Made by a program: the position numbers and the translations under genes
Shown here: in pieces, positions 1 through 7,794 of the stretch
Numbering within the stretch: position 1 is the stretch's first letter
Layout of the letters: every line of letters begins with the position of its first letter
The notes under the pieces: model-generated
What the model was told of the DNA's origin: nothing
Database searches by the model: none
Seen by the model: only the letters and a program-made list of their open reading frames with translations
Assembly: GCF_016031635.1 (NCBI RefSeq)
Contig: NZ_JACEGD010000011.1
Location: 186,001-250,000 of the forward strand
Reading direction: 5' to 3'
Source: Bradyrhizobium diversitatis
GTDB taxonomy: Bacteria; Pseudomonadota; Alphaproteobacteria; Rhizobiales; Xanthobacteraceae
Length of the DNA stretch: 64,000 bases

Positions 1-309
1 CCCTCTTGGTCCGAGCCGCCGTGCGTCCGGTTCGAACCAATTCGCGTACCTCGATCACAAACGCGCCAGCGACGCGATGGTTTCTGCGCGGCGACAATGA
101 AATGGCGGGAAACCAGCGGTATCCGGCGCGGACTATGCGCGCGCCGGTAACCGCGTCGGCCTCATTCGCACGCTTCGTCGTCTCGGCTGCCGCAGCGCTC
201 CGCGCGAGACAGCCAGCGGAGCGTATTGTGACACTATAGTGCATTCACGCAGAGGTCACGGACTCGGCCTAACTCTGCCCGCGCTTTTCAACGCGAGCGA
301 GGAACGAGG
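1..309. other. Left-edge intergenic DNA
   Basis: I see no convincing gene here. A 77-codon open frame on the plus strand (6-239) has no recognisable domain and an arginine- and alanine-rich composition typical of random high-GC frames. The last 60 bases presumably carry the promoter and ribosome site of the next gene; a GAGGAACGAGG stretch lies just before its ATG. Confidence 0.5.
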
Positions 310-948
310 ATGAGCCTCTCGGGTATGCTGCGCACACAGCGCTTCGACGATTACCGCTTCTACCACCAGAGCACCGTCAACCAGACACTGCATCTCTTCA
401 GCGCCGTGATCTTCCTGTTCTGCTACGCGCTGCTGTTCGTAGACCCCGCGCTCGCCGGCATCGTCGGCTGGCTTGCGATGCTGACGCGGCAGACCGGGCA
501 TTTCTTCTTCGAGCCGAACGGCTATGACGCCGTCAACGACGTCAGCAACGAGTACAAGGAAGCGATCAAGGTCGGCTACAACCAGACCCGCAAGATCATC
601 TTGCTCTTCGTCTGGGGCAGCGCGCCGATCGCGCTGTATTTCCATCCGACGCTGTTCGGACTTTTCGATGCGCCGGCCGGGCGTCTCGACTTCATCCGGC
701 ATGTCGGCACGCTCTGGCTCGCGATCGGTATCGGCGGCGGACTGGCGCGCATGCTCCAGCTCTTCGTCACGCGCGACCTCACGACCGGCCTGGTATGGGC
801 GTTCAAGGTGCTGACCGACCCGTTCCATAACATCGCGCTGTACTGGAATTCGCCGCTCAAGCTGATGCGCGGCGAACTGATCGACACCGCGATAGCGGAG
901 GCGGATTGGGGCGACGAAGACGCCGAGGAAGCCGCCCACCTGACCTGA
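310..948 (+). CDS. Small integral membrane protein, possibly Mpo1/DUF962-like
   Basis: This is a 212-residue protein with several hydrophobic segments (about residues 30-60, 95-115 and 135-155) and an acidic C-terminus. Conserved-looking polar residues sit at the membrane edges: Y18-H19, N24 and H28, then Q61-T-G-H64 followed by FFFEP, and a later DPFHN. That H/N/H and QxGH pattern resembles the Mpo1-like (DUF962) Fe(II) dioxygenases of fatty-acid alpha-oxidation, but this is pattern matching by eye only. It is the only gene on the plus strand before the attenuated aminotransferase, 270 bases downstream. The gene itself is likely real; its function is open. Confidence 0.6.
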   Translation: MSLSGMLRTQRFDDYRFYHQSTVNQTLHLFSAVIFLFCYALLFVDPALAGIVGWLAMLTRQTGHFFFEPNGYDAVNDVSNEYKEAIKVGYNQTRKIILLFVWGSAPIALYFHPTLFGLFDAPAGRLDFIRHVGTLWLAIGIGGGLARMLQLFVTRDLTTGLVWAFKVLTDPFHNIALYWNSPLKLMRGELIDTAIAEADWGDEDAEEAAHLT

Positions 949-987
949 CCGATGCACGCGAGGCGCGGTGTTCGGCAAAACGCCCGC

Positions 988-1016
988 TTGACAAGCTCCC
1001 ACAATCACATGTATTG
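988..1016 (+). promoter_or_regulatory. Sigma-70-type promoter ahead of the Arg-rich leader
   Basis: A perfect TTGACA (988-993) is followed, after 16 or 17 bases, by TGTATT/GTATTG as a -10 candidate. The predicted start of transcription (about 1021-1023) is only a few bases before the ATG of the leader ORF at 1026, so the leader mRNA would be nearly leaderless. The -10 match is imperfect. Confidence 0.5.
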
Positions 1017-1025
1017 CCGCGCCCC

Positions 1026-1115
1026 ATGATCAACCGGACCAACCAGCGCACCGCCATGCTCCGTCGTCGCTCCCGCGACGATGAGAGGGTGCGCCATGTC
1101 CGACGACGCCGCTGA
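1026..1115 (+). CDS. Arginine-rich leader peptide (29 codons), putative attenuator uORF
   Basis: The ORF runs ATG (1026) to TGA (1113). Twelve of its 29 codons are arginine, including three in a row (13-15) and four in a row immediately before the stop (26-29: CGA CGA CGC CGC). It lies between a TTGACA promoter and a terminator hairpin 30 bases after its stop, and the next gene is an ArgD-like aminotransferase. In amino-acid attenuators, a leader peptide rich in the pathway's end product stalls ribosomes when the charged tRNA is scarce and prevents termination; arginine fits ArgD. The CGA pair is notable because CGA is usually rare in high-GC genomes and a tRNA-Arg(TCG) gene lies just after the aminotransferase. 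The ORF is visible in the sequence; the regulatory role is inference. Confidence 0.6.
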   Translation: MINRTNQRTAMLRRRSRDDERVRHVRRRR

Positions 1116-1144
1116 ACCACTAGAATTCAGCTCAAGTCTTCGAG

Positions 1145-1181
1145 AAGGCCGCACCCGCAAGGTGCGGCCTTTCTGCTTTTT
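1145..1181 (+). terminator. Intrinsic terminator (attenuator) before argD-like gene
   Basis: The stem is AAGGCCGCACC / GGTGCGGCCTT (1145-1155 with 1161-1171) around the loop CGCAA, followed by TTCTGCTTTTT. It lies 37 bases before the aminotransferase ATG and downstream of the Arg-rich leader. It could simply end upstream transcription, but its position suits attenuation. A possible competing hairpin is GCTGAA (1111-1116) with TTCAGC (1126-1131), overlapping the end of the leader ORF. Confidence 0.85.
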
Positions 1182-1217
1182 GCGCCCGTTTTCCACCCGC
1201 CTCCAGAGGAGATCGAC

Positions 1218-2408
1218 ATGACCACGCATCCGTATGACGCGCTGATGGACATCACCGCACGGCCCAAGACCGTGTTCGTCCGCGGCGCCGGCTCCTACCT
1301 CTGGGACGACAGCCGCAAGCGCTATCTTGATTTCGTGCAGGGCTGGGCCGTGAACTGCCTCGGCCACTCCCCGCCCGCGGTCGCTGACGCGCTTGGCGCG
1401 CAAGCCAAGCGGCTGCTGACGCCGAGCCCGGCTTTCTACAACGAGCCGAGCCTCAAGCTCGCGCAAGCACTCGTCGAGAACAGTGCTTTCGACCAGGTGT
1501 TCTTCGCCAACTCCGGCGCGGAGGCCAATGAAGGCGCGATCAAGCTGGCGCGCAAATTTGGCAGCGTGCACAAGGGCGGTGCGTTCGAGATCATCAGCTT
1601 CGAAGGCGGCTTCCACGGCCGGACGCTGGCGACGATGTCGGCCTCGGGCAAGAAGGCGTTCGAGCCGCTGTTCGAGCCGAAGGTCGCAGGCTTCAAGAAG
1701 GCAAGGCTCAACGACATCGCCTCGGTCGAAAAGCTGATCAACGACAACACCGTCGCCGTGATGCTGGAGCCGATCCAGGGGGAATCCGGCGTGTGGCCCG
1801 CGACCGACCAGTTCCTGCAGCAATTGCGCGCGCTCACCGAGGCGCACGGCCTGCTCCTGATCTTCGACGAGATCCAGACCGGCATGGGTCGGACCGGAAA
1901 GCTCTTCCACTACGAGCACACCGGGATTGCGCCCGACATCATGACGCTCGGCAAGGGCATCGGCGGCGGCGTGCCGCTCGCCGCCCTGCTCGCGACCGAG
2001 CGCGCCTCCTGCTTCGAGCATGGCGACCAGGGCGGCACGTTCAACGGCAACCCGATCATGTGCGCGGCGGGGCTCGCGGTGCTCGAGGAGGTCGGCAAGC
2101 CGGACTTCCTGAAAGCGGTCACCGAGACAGGCCTCCTGCTCGAAAGCGAGTTGCAGAAAGTCTCGGCCCGGCACGGGCTCGGCGGCGTACGCGGACGTGG
2201 GCTGTTGCTCGCGCTCGATCTCAAGCTGCCGATCGCGCCGGGCATCGTCGCGCAGGCGTTCGAAGCCGGCGTGCTCCTGAACGCGCCGCAACTCGACACG
2301 CTGCGCTTCATGCCGGCACTCAACGTCGCGAAGGCAGAGATCGCCGAGATGATCGATTGCCTCGACGGCATCCTGACCAAGGCCGGCGCGGCACGCCGGG
2401 TGGCCTAA
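1218..2408 (+). CDS. argD: ArgD-like class III aminotransferase (acetylornithine transaminase family)
   Basis: This 396-residue PLP enzyme is predicted to transaminate N-acetylornithine (or a related omega-amino acid) with 2-oxoglutarate in arginine metabolism. Family hallmarks include [10 protein letters not shown] near residue 38, [18 protein letters not shown] (95-112) for cofactor phosphate binding, [12 protein letters not shown] with the PLP-pyridine Asp (about 217), and the PLP lysine K246 in TLGKGIGGG. Length matches the family. AGAGGAG six bases before the ATG supports the start. Expression is probably controlled by the Arg-rich leader and terminator just upstream. Its stop codon TAA is the first three bases of an intergenic palindromic repeat. 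The family call is firm; exact substrate is inferred, and a second argD elsewhere in the genome is possible. Confidence 0.85.
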   Translation: MTTHPYDALMDITARPKTVFVRGAGSYLWDDSRKRYLDFVQGWAVNCLGHSPPAVADALGAQAKRLLTPSPAFYNEPSLKLAQALVENSAFDQVFFANSGAEANEGAIKLARKFGSVHKGGAFEIISFEGGFHGRTLATMSASGKKAFEPLFEPKVAGFKKARLNDIASVEKLINDNTVAVMLEPIQGESGVWPATDQFLQQLRALTEAHGLLLIFDEIQTGMGRTGKLFHYEHTGIAPDIMTLGKGIGGGVPLAALLATERASCFEHGDQGGTFNGNPIMCAAGLAVLEEVGKPDFLKAVTETGLLLESELQKVSARHGLGGVRGRGLLLALDLKLPIAPGIVAQAFEAGVLLNAPQLDTLRFMPALNVAKAEIAEMIDCLDGILTKAGAARRVA

Positions 2409-2509
2409 AGCATGATCCGGAAAAGTGCGCGGCGGTTTTCCGAAAAGATCATGCTCAAACAATAACGTAAAGCGCGATGACGATTCATCCTGATCGCATC
2501 GCGCTTTAG
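2406..2509. repeat. Palindromic intergenic repeat, copy 1
   Basis: The element has two hairpins. The first is GCATGATCCGGAAAA pairing with TTTTCCG and GATCATGC; the second is AAAGCGCGATG pairing with CGCATCGCGCTTT. A near copy is at 33691-33790, and a half copy of the first arm is at 41025. In both full copies the first three bases form the TAA stop of the preceding gene. It resembles intergenic repeats common in Bradyrhizobium; its function is unknown. Confidence 0.85.
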
Positions 2510-2522
2510 ACCGAGGGTGCAA

Positions 2523-2595
2523 GGTTCCGTAGCTCAGGGGATAGAGCAGCGCGTTTCGGGCGCGGTGGTCCGAGGTTCGAGCCCTCGCGGGACCA
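2523..2595 (+). tRNA. tRNA-Arg (anticodon TCG)
   Basis: A full cloverleaf can be drawn: acceptor GGTTCCG with CGGGACC, D stem GCTC/GAGC, T stem CGAGG/CCTCG with loop TTCGAGC, discriminator A at 2595, no encoded CCA. The seven-base anticodon loop is TTTCGGG (2554-2560), giving anticodon TCG, which reads CGA. The first pair of the anticodon stem (G2549-G2565) is mismatched, so the anticodon assignment carries a little doubt. Confidence 0.85.
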
Positions 2596-2663
2596 CGATC
2601 ATGACTGAGTCAAGCCGGCGCGCCGTCGCACGTGGCGCGCAACGGCTCGAACACGACTTCCCG

Positions 2664-3428
2664 TCACATGACGCGACGATGATGGGGCATGTCGCGGAAA
2701 AGGCGAAACCTGTCCTTCAGGATCCGCTCGCATTCGCAGGCCTCCCCGCGCAGCGCATCGATGTCCCGGATGCGAATGGCCCCGCGCCTCCCCTCGATGA
2801 TGCCTTTCGCCTCGAAATCGGAAAGGGCCTTCGACACGCTCGGGCGCCTCACGCCGAGCGCGGCCGCCATGACCCCGTGTGTCACGGGAACGCGGTCGCC
2901 CCCGATGCGATCCTGGGCGAGCAACATCCAACGCGCAACGCGCTCGGGGATGTCGTGCCTCGCATTGCACAGGGCGATCTGCGCGTTCAGTGCAATCAAC
3001 AGCTGGACATATCCCAGCATGTGTTCGCGAATCTCGGGGCTTTGATGCAGGATCTCGCGGAACGCGCCGGCTTCGATGCGTAGCGCACTGCCGGGAACGC
3101 GGACAATGCTCCTCTGGACCGTCTGCGCCGCACCAAGCACCAGCGATACGCCGACAAAGCCAAACTTCCCGACGACCGCCACTTCGACCAGACCGTCCTT
3201 CACCGTTCGCACCATACGCGAGACCACTCCGGACTCGATGAAGTATGCAGCGTCCGGATGGCGCAAAGCATCCTGGAGAATCTCGTTCCGCTTCAGCGGG
3301 ACGGCCCTGAGATGCGGTCGTAGCAATTCGAATTGCGGCTCGGGCAAGGTCGCGAGGATCGCATTCTGCACCATGCAAGGCGTCGTATGCGCCCCGCCGA
3401 CAAGTTTCGATGAAACGGGATCGAACAT
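2664..3428 (-). CDS. Crp/Fnr-family transcriptional regulator
   Basis: This is a cyclic-nucleotide-type regulator of up to 254 residues. The N-terminal beta-barrel is recognisable (LLRPHLRAVPLKRNEIL, then YFIESGVVSRMV), followed by a dimerisation helix and a C-terminal winged helix with the recognition segment ALGVRRPSVSKALSDFEAKG near residues 190-210. No cysteine cluster of the Fnr [4Fe-4S] type is seen. An internal ATG at 3374 is an alternative start. It is transcribed in the same direction as the upstream trehalose-6-phosphate synthase, 175 bases away, so it may be co-regulated, but no shared promoter is proven. Its effector is unknown. Confidence 0.85.
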   Translation of the reverse strand: MFDPVSSKLVGGAHTTPCMVQNAILATLPEPQFELLRPHLRAVPLKRNEILQDALRHPDAAYFIESGVVSRMVRTVKDGLVEVAVVGKFGFVGVSLVLGAAQTVQRSIVRVPGSALRIEAGAFREILHQSPEIREHMLGYVQLLIALNAQIALCNARHDIPERVARWMLLAQDRIGGDRVPVTHGVMAAALGVRRPSVSKALSDFEAKGIIEGRRGAIRIRDIDALRGEACECERILKDRFRLFRDMPHHRRVM

Positions 3429-3603
3429 GTCCTACACCGGCCCCGGTATCGCAATCGGCAGATGGTCGTCTGCGAGACGGAGCGACCATCGACTTCGCCG
3501 CAAACTAGCCTTCGATCGCCGGGCTGCATTGTGACATAGTAGCGCAGGCGCGACACACGAAACTCCAGCGTGACCGAGAGCCAGCATCAACCGCTCACCC
3601 GCT

Positions 3604-5910
3604 TCATTCTCGGGACTGCGACCAGTGTGCCCGCGCACGCGTCGCGCCGGCATGCGCGCTCTCGCCGGATGACGTCAAAGCAAGAATTCGCTCTCGCGTG
3701 CGACTTCGCGCGGAATCGACCAGCATGGTGCCGGCCCAACGATAGACGTTGTTCTCCTTGACTTGCTGCCGCATCAGCTTCATCCGTTCGGCTTGCTCGT
3801 CCAGCGGCATGCTCATCGCACGCTTGATGGCGGCCGCGAGTTCCTCCGTGTCATAGGGGTTCACGATCAGGGCTTCCGACATCTCCCGCGAGGCCCCCGT
3901 AAAGCTGGAGAGAACGAGGACGCCGGCGTTGTCATCGCGGGAGCTGACGAACTCCTTGGCGACGAGATTCATGCCGTCGTGCAGGCTGCTGACGACACAG
4001 ACATCAGCGGCGCGAAACAGCTTGAGCACGTCGGACGCTTCATAGTGCCGCGCGACCAGTCGAATGGGAGTCTGTCGGCCCGGATGGCGAGCATTGATCG
4101 CATCGGCAAGGCTCTCAGCCTCGGCCTGTAGCCTGGAATACGTGTCGAGCTTACTTCGCGTCGGGGCTGCAATTTGAACGAAAGCAAGCCGCCCTTCCCA
4201 GGAGGAATCACGCGTCAAGAGCGCGTCGATCGCCCTCATGCGATCGGGAATTCCCTTGGTGTAGTCGAAGCGCTCGACGCCGACAATCAGCTTTGTTCCC
4301 TCGGCCAGATCGAACTCTCTGAAGACTTCCGCCCGACACGTCTCCCGTGCCGGCACGCTCGCGAGCGCGCTGGGAGGCCACTCGATCGAGATCGGATAAG
4401 CGCGAATCCTGGTTTCGTGCCCGCCAAGGCTGACAGCCTGCACCTCGCGGTCGATCCGGCTCTCCACGAAGCGATCGACGCACTCGATGAAATTGTTGCA
4501 GTGAAACTGGGTGTGAAATCCCAGAATCGTGCTCCCCAACATTCCCTCGATGATCTCCCGCCGCCACGGGCAGATGCTGAACGTCTCGGCGTTGGGCCAG
4601 GGGATGTGCCAGAACGAGATGATCGTCGCTTTCGGCAGACGCTGACGGATCATCTTGGGGACCAGGGCGAAATGATAGTCCTGGACGAGGACGACGGGAT
4701 CTTCGGTTCGCGCCTCGGCGACGACGGCATCGGCGAAGCGTTGGTTTATCTCCCGATACATATGCCAGTCGCCGCTTCGAAAGGCCGGTCGCACGAACAC
4801 GATGTGACAGAGCGGCCACAACCCTTCATTGGCGAAGCCATAGTAATAGCCGTCCTGCTCTGCTTCGGATATCCACACACGCCGCAGAGTGTAGCTGGGT
4901 GCCCCCTCCGGAACCCTGATCCTGTCGTTCGCGTCGACGGTTTCCCGGTCTGCGCTGCCACTGCCGTGCGCGACCCATGTGCCGCCGCAGGCGCGCATGA
5001 TGGGCTCCAGCGCGGAGACCAGCCCACTTGCCGGACGCTGGACGACAATTCCGTGATCCGTCCGGTTATGAATGTAGGGCTCGCGGTTCGAGAGGACCAG
5101 AACCTCGGCGCCCGGCAACACGCCATGGAGCAGGTCCTGCACTGCTTTCGGAGTCCAGTCGATCTGATGCGCCACGCTGAAATCTTCGGTCCGCCGCAGC
5201 AGCTTGTGAATCTCGCGATCAAGCGCCGACCCGGTTGCCGGAGGATGCTTCCGCGCCGTCCCCAGACGAACCTCGTCGACCGCGCGCCTGAGTGAACTCA
5301 TCCAGCTTCTGAGCATGAACACGGCAAAGATGATCGAGCCGACGGTCAAAACCAGCACGACACCGGCCAGGGAGGCCAGCAAATAGGCCACGACCTGGCT
5401 CGAGCGCGCGCTGGCAAAGCTCAAGTCGGTCAGGATCACGAGATAGGATCGGCCCTTGGAACCGTTGACGGGAAATGCCGCGACGAGAATTCGTCGGCCG
5501 CCGACAGCGATGTCCGCAAAGCTCTCGTTTTCCGATCTCGCGATCTTGTCGCAGCCGAAATTCGGCGGCATTTCCGGCGTCGGCGCGACCAGCGCGCCCG
5601 CGTAGCTGCAAAAGCCGACCGCGAGAATCTTCTTGTCCTGCGCAACGCGCCCAAACAGATCGCTCAGGCGGTCCCAGGACTGATCCTCGACGTCTCGATC
5701 GAGGAAGGGTTGGATCGCATTGAAGACGAGCCGCGAACGCGCCTCCACATCGCTGCGCGACCATTGCTGAACGACTCCACCCGTGAACGGAGAGATGCCG
5801 AACGCAACGATCAGGGCGACGGCAACGCCGAACACGCCGAAGCGGAGGAAATCCCTGAGCCGGATCGGCATGACTTCAATGCGACCGGTTCTTGACCGTG
5901 ACTGCGGCAT
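3604..5910 (-). CDS. Membrane-anchored trehalose-6-phosphate synthase with N-terminal sensor-like region
   Basis: The protein has 768 residues, about 280 more than ordinary OtsA. The C-terminal part (about 267-735) is a GT20 synthase, which makes trehalose-6-phosphate from a nucleotide-glucose and glucose-6-phosphate. Hallmarks are LSNREPY, VQDYHFALVP, FWHIPWPNAE, GVERFDYTKGIPDRM, DGMNLVAKEFV and a late VNPYDTEELA. The N-terminus has one membrane helix (about 21-43), an extracytoplasmic stretch of about 130 residues (44-171), a second helix (172-198) and a HAMP-like linker, an arrangement normally seen in receptor kinases and cyclases. It is preceded by a wHTH-like gene 48 bases upstream and followed by a Crp-type regulator. 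Trehalose is an osmoprotectant in rhizobia; regulation of the synthase by an external signal is my inference. Confidence 0.85.
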   Translation of the reverse strand: MPQSRSRTGRIEVMPIRLRDFLRFGVFGVAVALIVAFGISPFTGGVVQQWSRSDVEARSRLVFNAIQPFLDRDVEDQSWDRLSDLFGRVAQDKKILAVGFCSYAGALVAPTPEMPPNFGCDKIARSENESFADIAVGGRRILVAAFPVNGSKGRSYLVILTDLSFASARSSQVVAYLLASLAGVVLVLTVGSIIFAVFMLRSWMSSLRRAVDEVRLGTARKHPPATGSALDREIHKLLRRTEDFSVAHQIDWTPKAVQDLLHGVLPGAEVLVLSNREPYIHNRTDHGIVVQRPASGLVSALEPIMRACGGTWVAHGSGSADRETVDANDRIRVPEGAPSYTLRRVWISEAEQDGYYYGFANEGLWPLCHIVFVRPAFRSGDWHMYREINQRFADAVVAEARTEDPVVLVQDYHFALVPKMIRQRLPKATIISFWHIPWPNAETFSICPWRREIIEGMLGSTILGFHTQFHCNNFIECVDRFVESRIDREVQAVSLGGHETRIRAYPISIEWPPSALASVPARETCRAEVFREFDLAEGTKLIVGVERFDYTKGIPDRMRAIDALLTRDSSWEGRLAFVQIAAPTRSKLDTYSRLQAEAESLADAINARHPGRQTPIRLVARHYEASDVLKLFRAADVCVVSSLHDGMNLVAKEFVSSRDDNAGVLVLSSFTGASREMSEALIVNPYDTEELAAAIKRAMSMPLDEQAERMKLMRQQVKENNVYRWAGTMLVDSARSRTRERILALTSSGESAHAGATRARAHWSQSRE

Positions 5911-5958
5911 TGATCAGCGATGTCGGCGCACACAGTCCATAGATGACGGAGGACAAGG

Positions 5959-6363
5959 TCACGACCCCTTCCGGAATTTGAGCGCGTCGGCGAATGAGCC
6001 GATCCTGCGAGGTTTCGAGTGAACGAGGTTCGTGACTGCAATAAGATGGTGCGAGTACACCTCCACCAGTTGCTCGATCAACATCCGATTCTGATCGGGC
6101 ACGCCTTCAAGGCGGTAGATTTCGTCGGTGCAGGACAACAGCTCGGAGGCGCAAAGGCGGCTCAAGGCCTCTGCTGCCTCCGACTTGCTGATGTACAGCC
6201 GCTCCGCGAGCCGTGTGGCGCTCCACTGCGATCGAGGATCGGATCGAATGAGAAGAAGCGCCTCGATCTGTGCCACGGAATCGATCCGCTCCAAGATGAA
6301 GTCGCGCAACTCCTCGGAAACGTACTGATCTGCCATTGCGAGCGTGCGAGCATTGCGTTTCAT
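5959..6363 (-). CDS. Winged-helix-like hypothetical protein upstream of the synthase
   Basis: I chose the ATG at 6363 (134 residues); a second ATG at 6336 also fits. The frame is open upstream to 6531 but that part looks non-coding. Residues about 45-95 contain SATRLAERLYISKSEAAEAL, a helix-turn-helix-like segment, followed by a beta-wing-like stretch, and the C-terminus is basic. Only 48 bases separate it from the sensor-type trehalose-6-phosphate synthase on the same strand, which suggests one transcript. It could be a local regulator or an unrelated DNA-binding protein. The family was not recognised. Confidence 0.65.
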   Translation of the reverse strand: MKRNARTLAMADQYVSEELRDFILERIDSVAQIEALLLIRSDPRSQWSATRLAERLYISKSEAAEALSRLCASELLSCTDEIYRLEGVPDQNRMLIEQLVEVYSHHLIAVTNLVHSKPRRIGSFADALKFRKGS

Positions 6364-6404
6364 GACCAAGGGCGTACGGCCCACGCCTATCGACGGGCGT
6401 AGGC

Positions 6405-6575
6405 CTAGTTCTTGACCGAGTCCGAGGGCCTTTCGGAGTTGCACGCAAGACAAACGGATCGCACGACGATGCGCCCCGCGACCGCACGCCGTTCGTGCAG
6501 ATGCGGCGTCCGCGCCGAGCAGACCACGCATTGCGCCTCAGGATGTTTGAATTCGGATTTTGCAGTGTTTGACAT
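6405..6575 (-). CDS. Small zinc-ribbon-like protein (56 aa)
   Basis: Starting from the ATG at 6575, the protein has two CxxC pairs, CVVC at 16-19 and CLAC at 42-45, spaced as in a treble-clef or rubredoxin-type zinc ribbon. No longer domain is present. It lies 41 bases upstream of the wHTH-like gene on the same strand. The function is unknown; the paired CxxC motifs are the main support that it is a real gene. Confidence 0.5.
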   Translation of the reverse strand: MSNTAKSEFKHPEAQCVVCSARTPHLHERRAVAGRIVVRSVCLACNSERPSDSVKN

Positions 6576-6744
6576 ATTGCCCCCGCAACAGATCGTCGGC
6601 ATTCCACCCGCCACAATCAGGATCGAATCGTGGCCGCCCCGAGAACTTGATGCGCCGCAAAAGCGGATACAATCGGGCACAGGATGCGAACGGTCCGATA
6701 CCGTACCGACAAATCGCCGTATTGCGGGTGCGCGCGCCGGCGCC

Positions 6745-7722
6745 TCAGGGCTTCAGGATCGAAGCCCCCGTGGTCTTGCGGCTTTCGAGATCGATATGCG
6801 CCTTGGCGGCGTCCTTGAGCGCGTAGGCGTGGTTGATCGGAACGTGCAGCTTGCCGTTGATGACGGCGGCGAACAGGGTGTCGGCGCCCTCCAGCAGTTC
6901 CTTGCGGGTGCCGACATAGTCATTGAGCTTCGGTCGCGTCGCGAACAGCGAGCCGTGATTGTTCAACTCGGCGATCGAGAACGGCGGCACCGGGCCCGAG
7001 GCATTGCCGAACGAGACGAACATGCCGCGCGGCTTCAGGCAGGACAGTGAGCCCGGGAACGTCGCCTTGCCGACGCCGTCATAGACGACGTCGCAGCCCT
7101 CGTTGCGGCTGATCTGCTTCACGCGGGCGACGAAATCCTCCTCGTTGTAGAGGATAACGTGATCGCAGCCATTGGCCTCCGCAAGCTCGGCCTTCTCGCG
7201 CGAGCCGACCGTGCCGATGACATGCGCGCCGAGCGCCCTCGCCCATTGGCAGGCAAGCAAGCCGATGCCGCCGGCGGCTGCATGAATCAGCACGCGGTGA
7301 TGCGGCTCGACCTTGAAGGTCTTGTGCAGCAGATACCAGACCGTCAATCCCTTCAGCATCAGCACGGCGCCTTGCTCGTAGGTGATGTGGTCGGGCAGCT
7401 TGACAAGCTTCTCCCAGGGGATGTTGCGCTCGCCGGTATAGGCGCCGAGATTGTGATAATAGGCGACGCGGTCGCCGGGATGAAAATTCGTGACGCCCGC
7501 CCCGACCGCGACGACCTCGCCCGAGGCCTCGTTGCCCGCGATGAAGGGCAGCCCCGGCGCCTTGTAGAGGCCGGTGCGGTAATAGACGTCGATGAAGTTG
7601 AGGCCGACCGCATGCTGGCGGACGCGCACCTCGCCCGGCCCGGGCGCCGGCACGTCGACGCTCTCATAGACCAGGGCCTCGGGGCCTCCGACCTTGTGCA
7701 CGCGGATGGCTTTGGTCATCAT
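6745..7722 (-). CDS. NADPH:quinone oxidoreductase (zinc-free MDR family)
   Basis: This 325-residue medium-chain dehydrogenase/reductase is predicted to reduce quinones with NADPH in the cytosol. The N-terminal catalytic fold has GLNFIDVYYRTGLY and PFIAGNEASGEVVAVG. The nucleotide-binding motif AAAGGIG is at 148-154, and the C-terminus ends in HIDLESRKTTGASIL. The zinc ligands of alcohol dehydrogenases are absent, as expected for the Qor branch. It starts 72 bases after the stop of terC on the same strand and may be the last gene of a pcs-terC-qor transcript. Confidence 0.9.
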   Translation of the reverse strand: MMTKAIRVHKVGGPEALVYESVDVPAPGPGEVRVRQHAVGLNFIDVYYRTGLYKAPGLPFIAGNEASGEVVAVGAGVTNFHPGDRVAYYHNLGAYTGERNIPWEKLVKLPDHITYEQGAVLMLKGLTVWYLLHKTFKVEPHHRVLIHAAAGGIGLLACQWARALGAHVIGTVGSREKAELAEANGCDHVILYNEEDFVARVKQISRNEGCDVVYDGVGKATFPGSLSCLKPRGMFVSFGNASGPVPPFSIAELNNHGSLFATRPKLNDYVGTRKELLEGADTLFAAVINGKLHVPINHAYALKDAAKAHIDLESRKTTGASILKP

Positions 7723-7794
7723 TTGACCTCCTCTTCTCGCGGCTGAGCGAAAGCCATCGCGCCAGCCTTGTCAACTCGGGGCCGGCCGCAACGA

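Noticed and set aside
256..2522. Long minus-strand open frames opposite the first membrane protein and the aminotransferase
   Set aside because: They lie wholly opposite strongly supported genes, are Arg/Ala/Glu-rich and have no domains. They are antisense shadows of high-GC coding DNA.
4174..5295. 373-codon plus-strand frame opposite the trehalose-6-phosphate synthase
   Set aside because: No domain; the opposite strand encodes clear GT20 motifs throughout this stretch.
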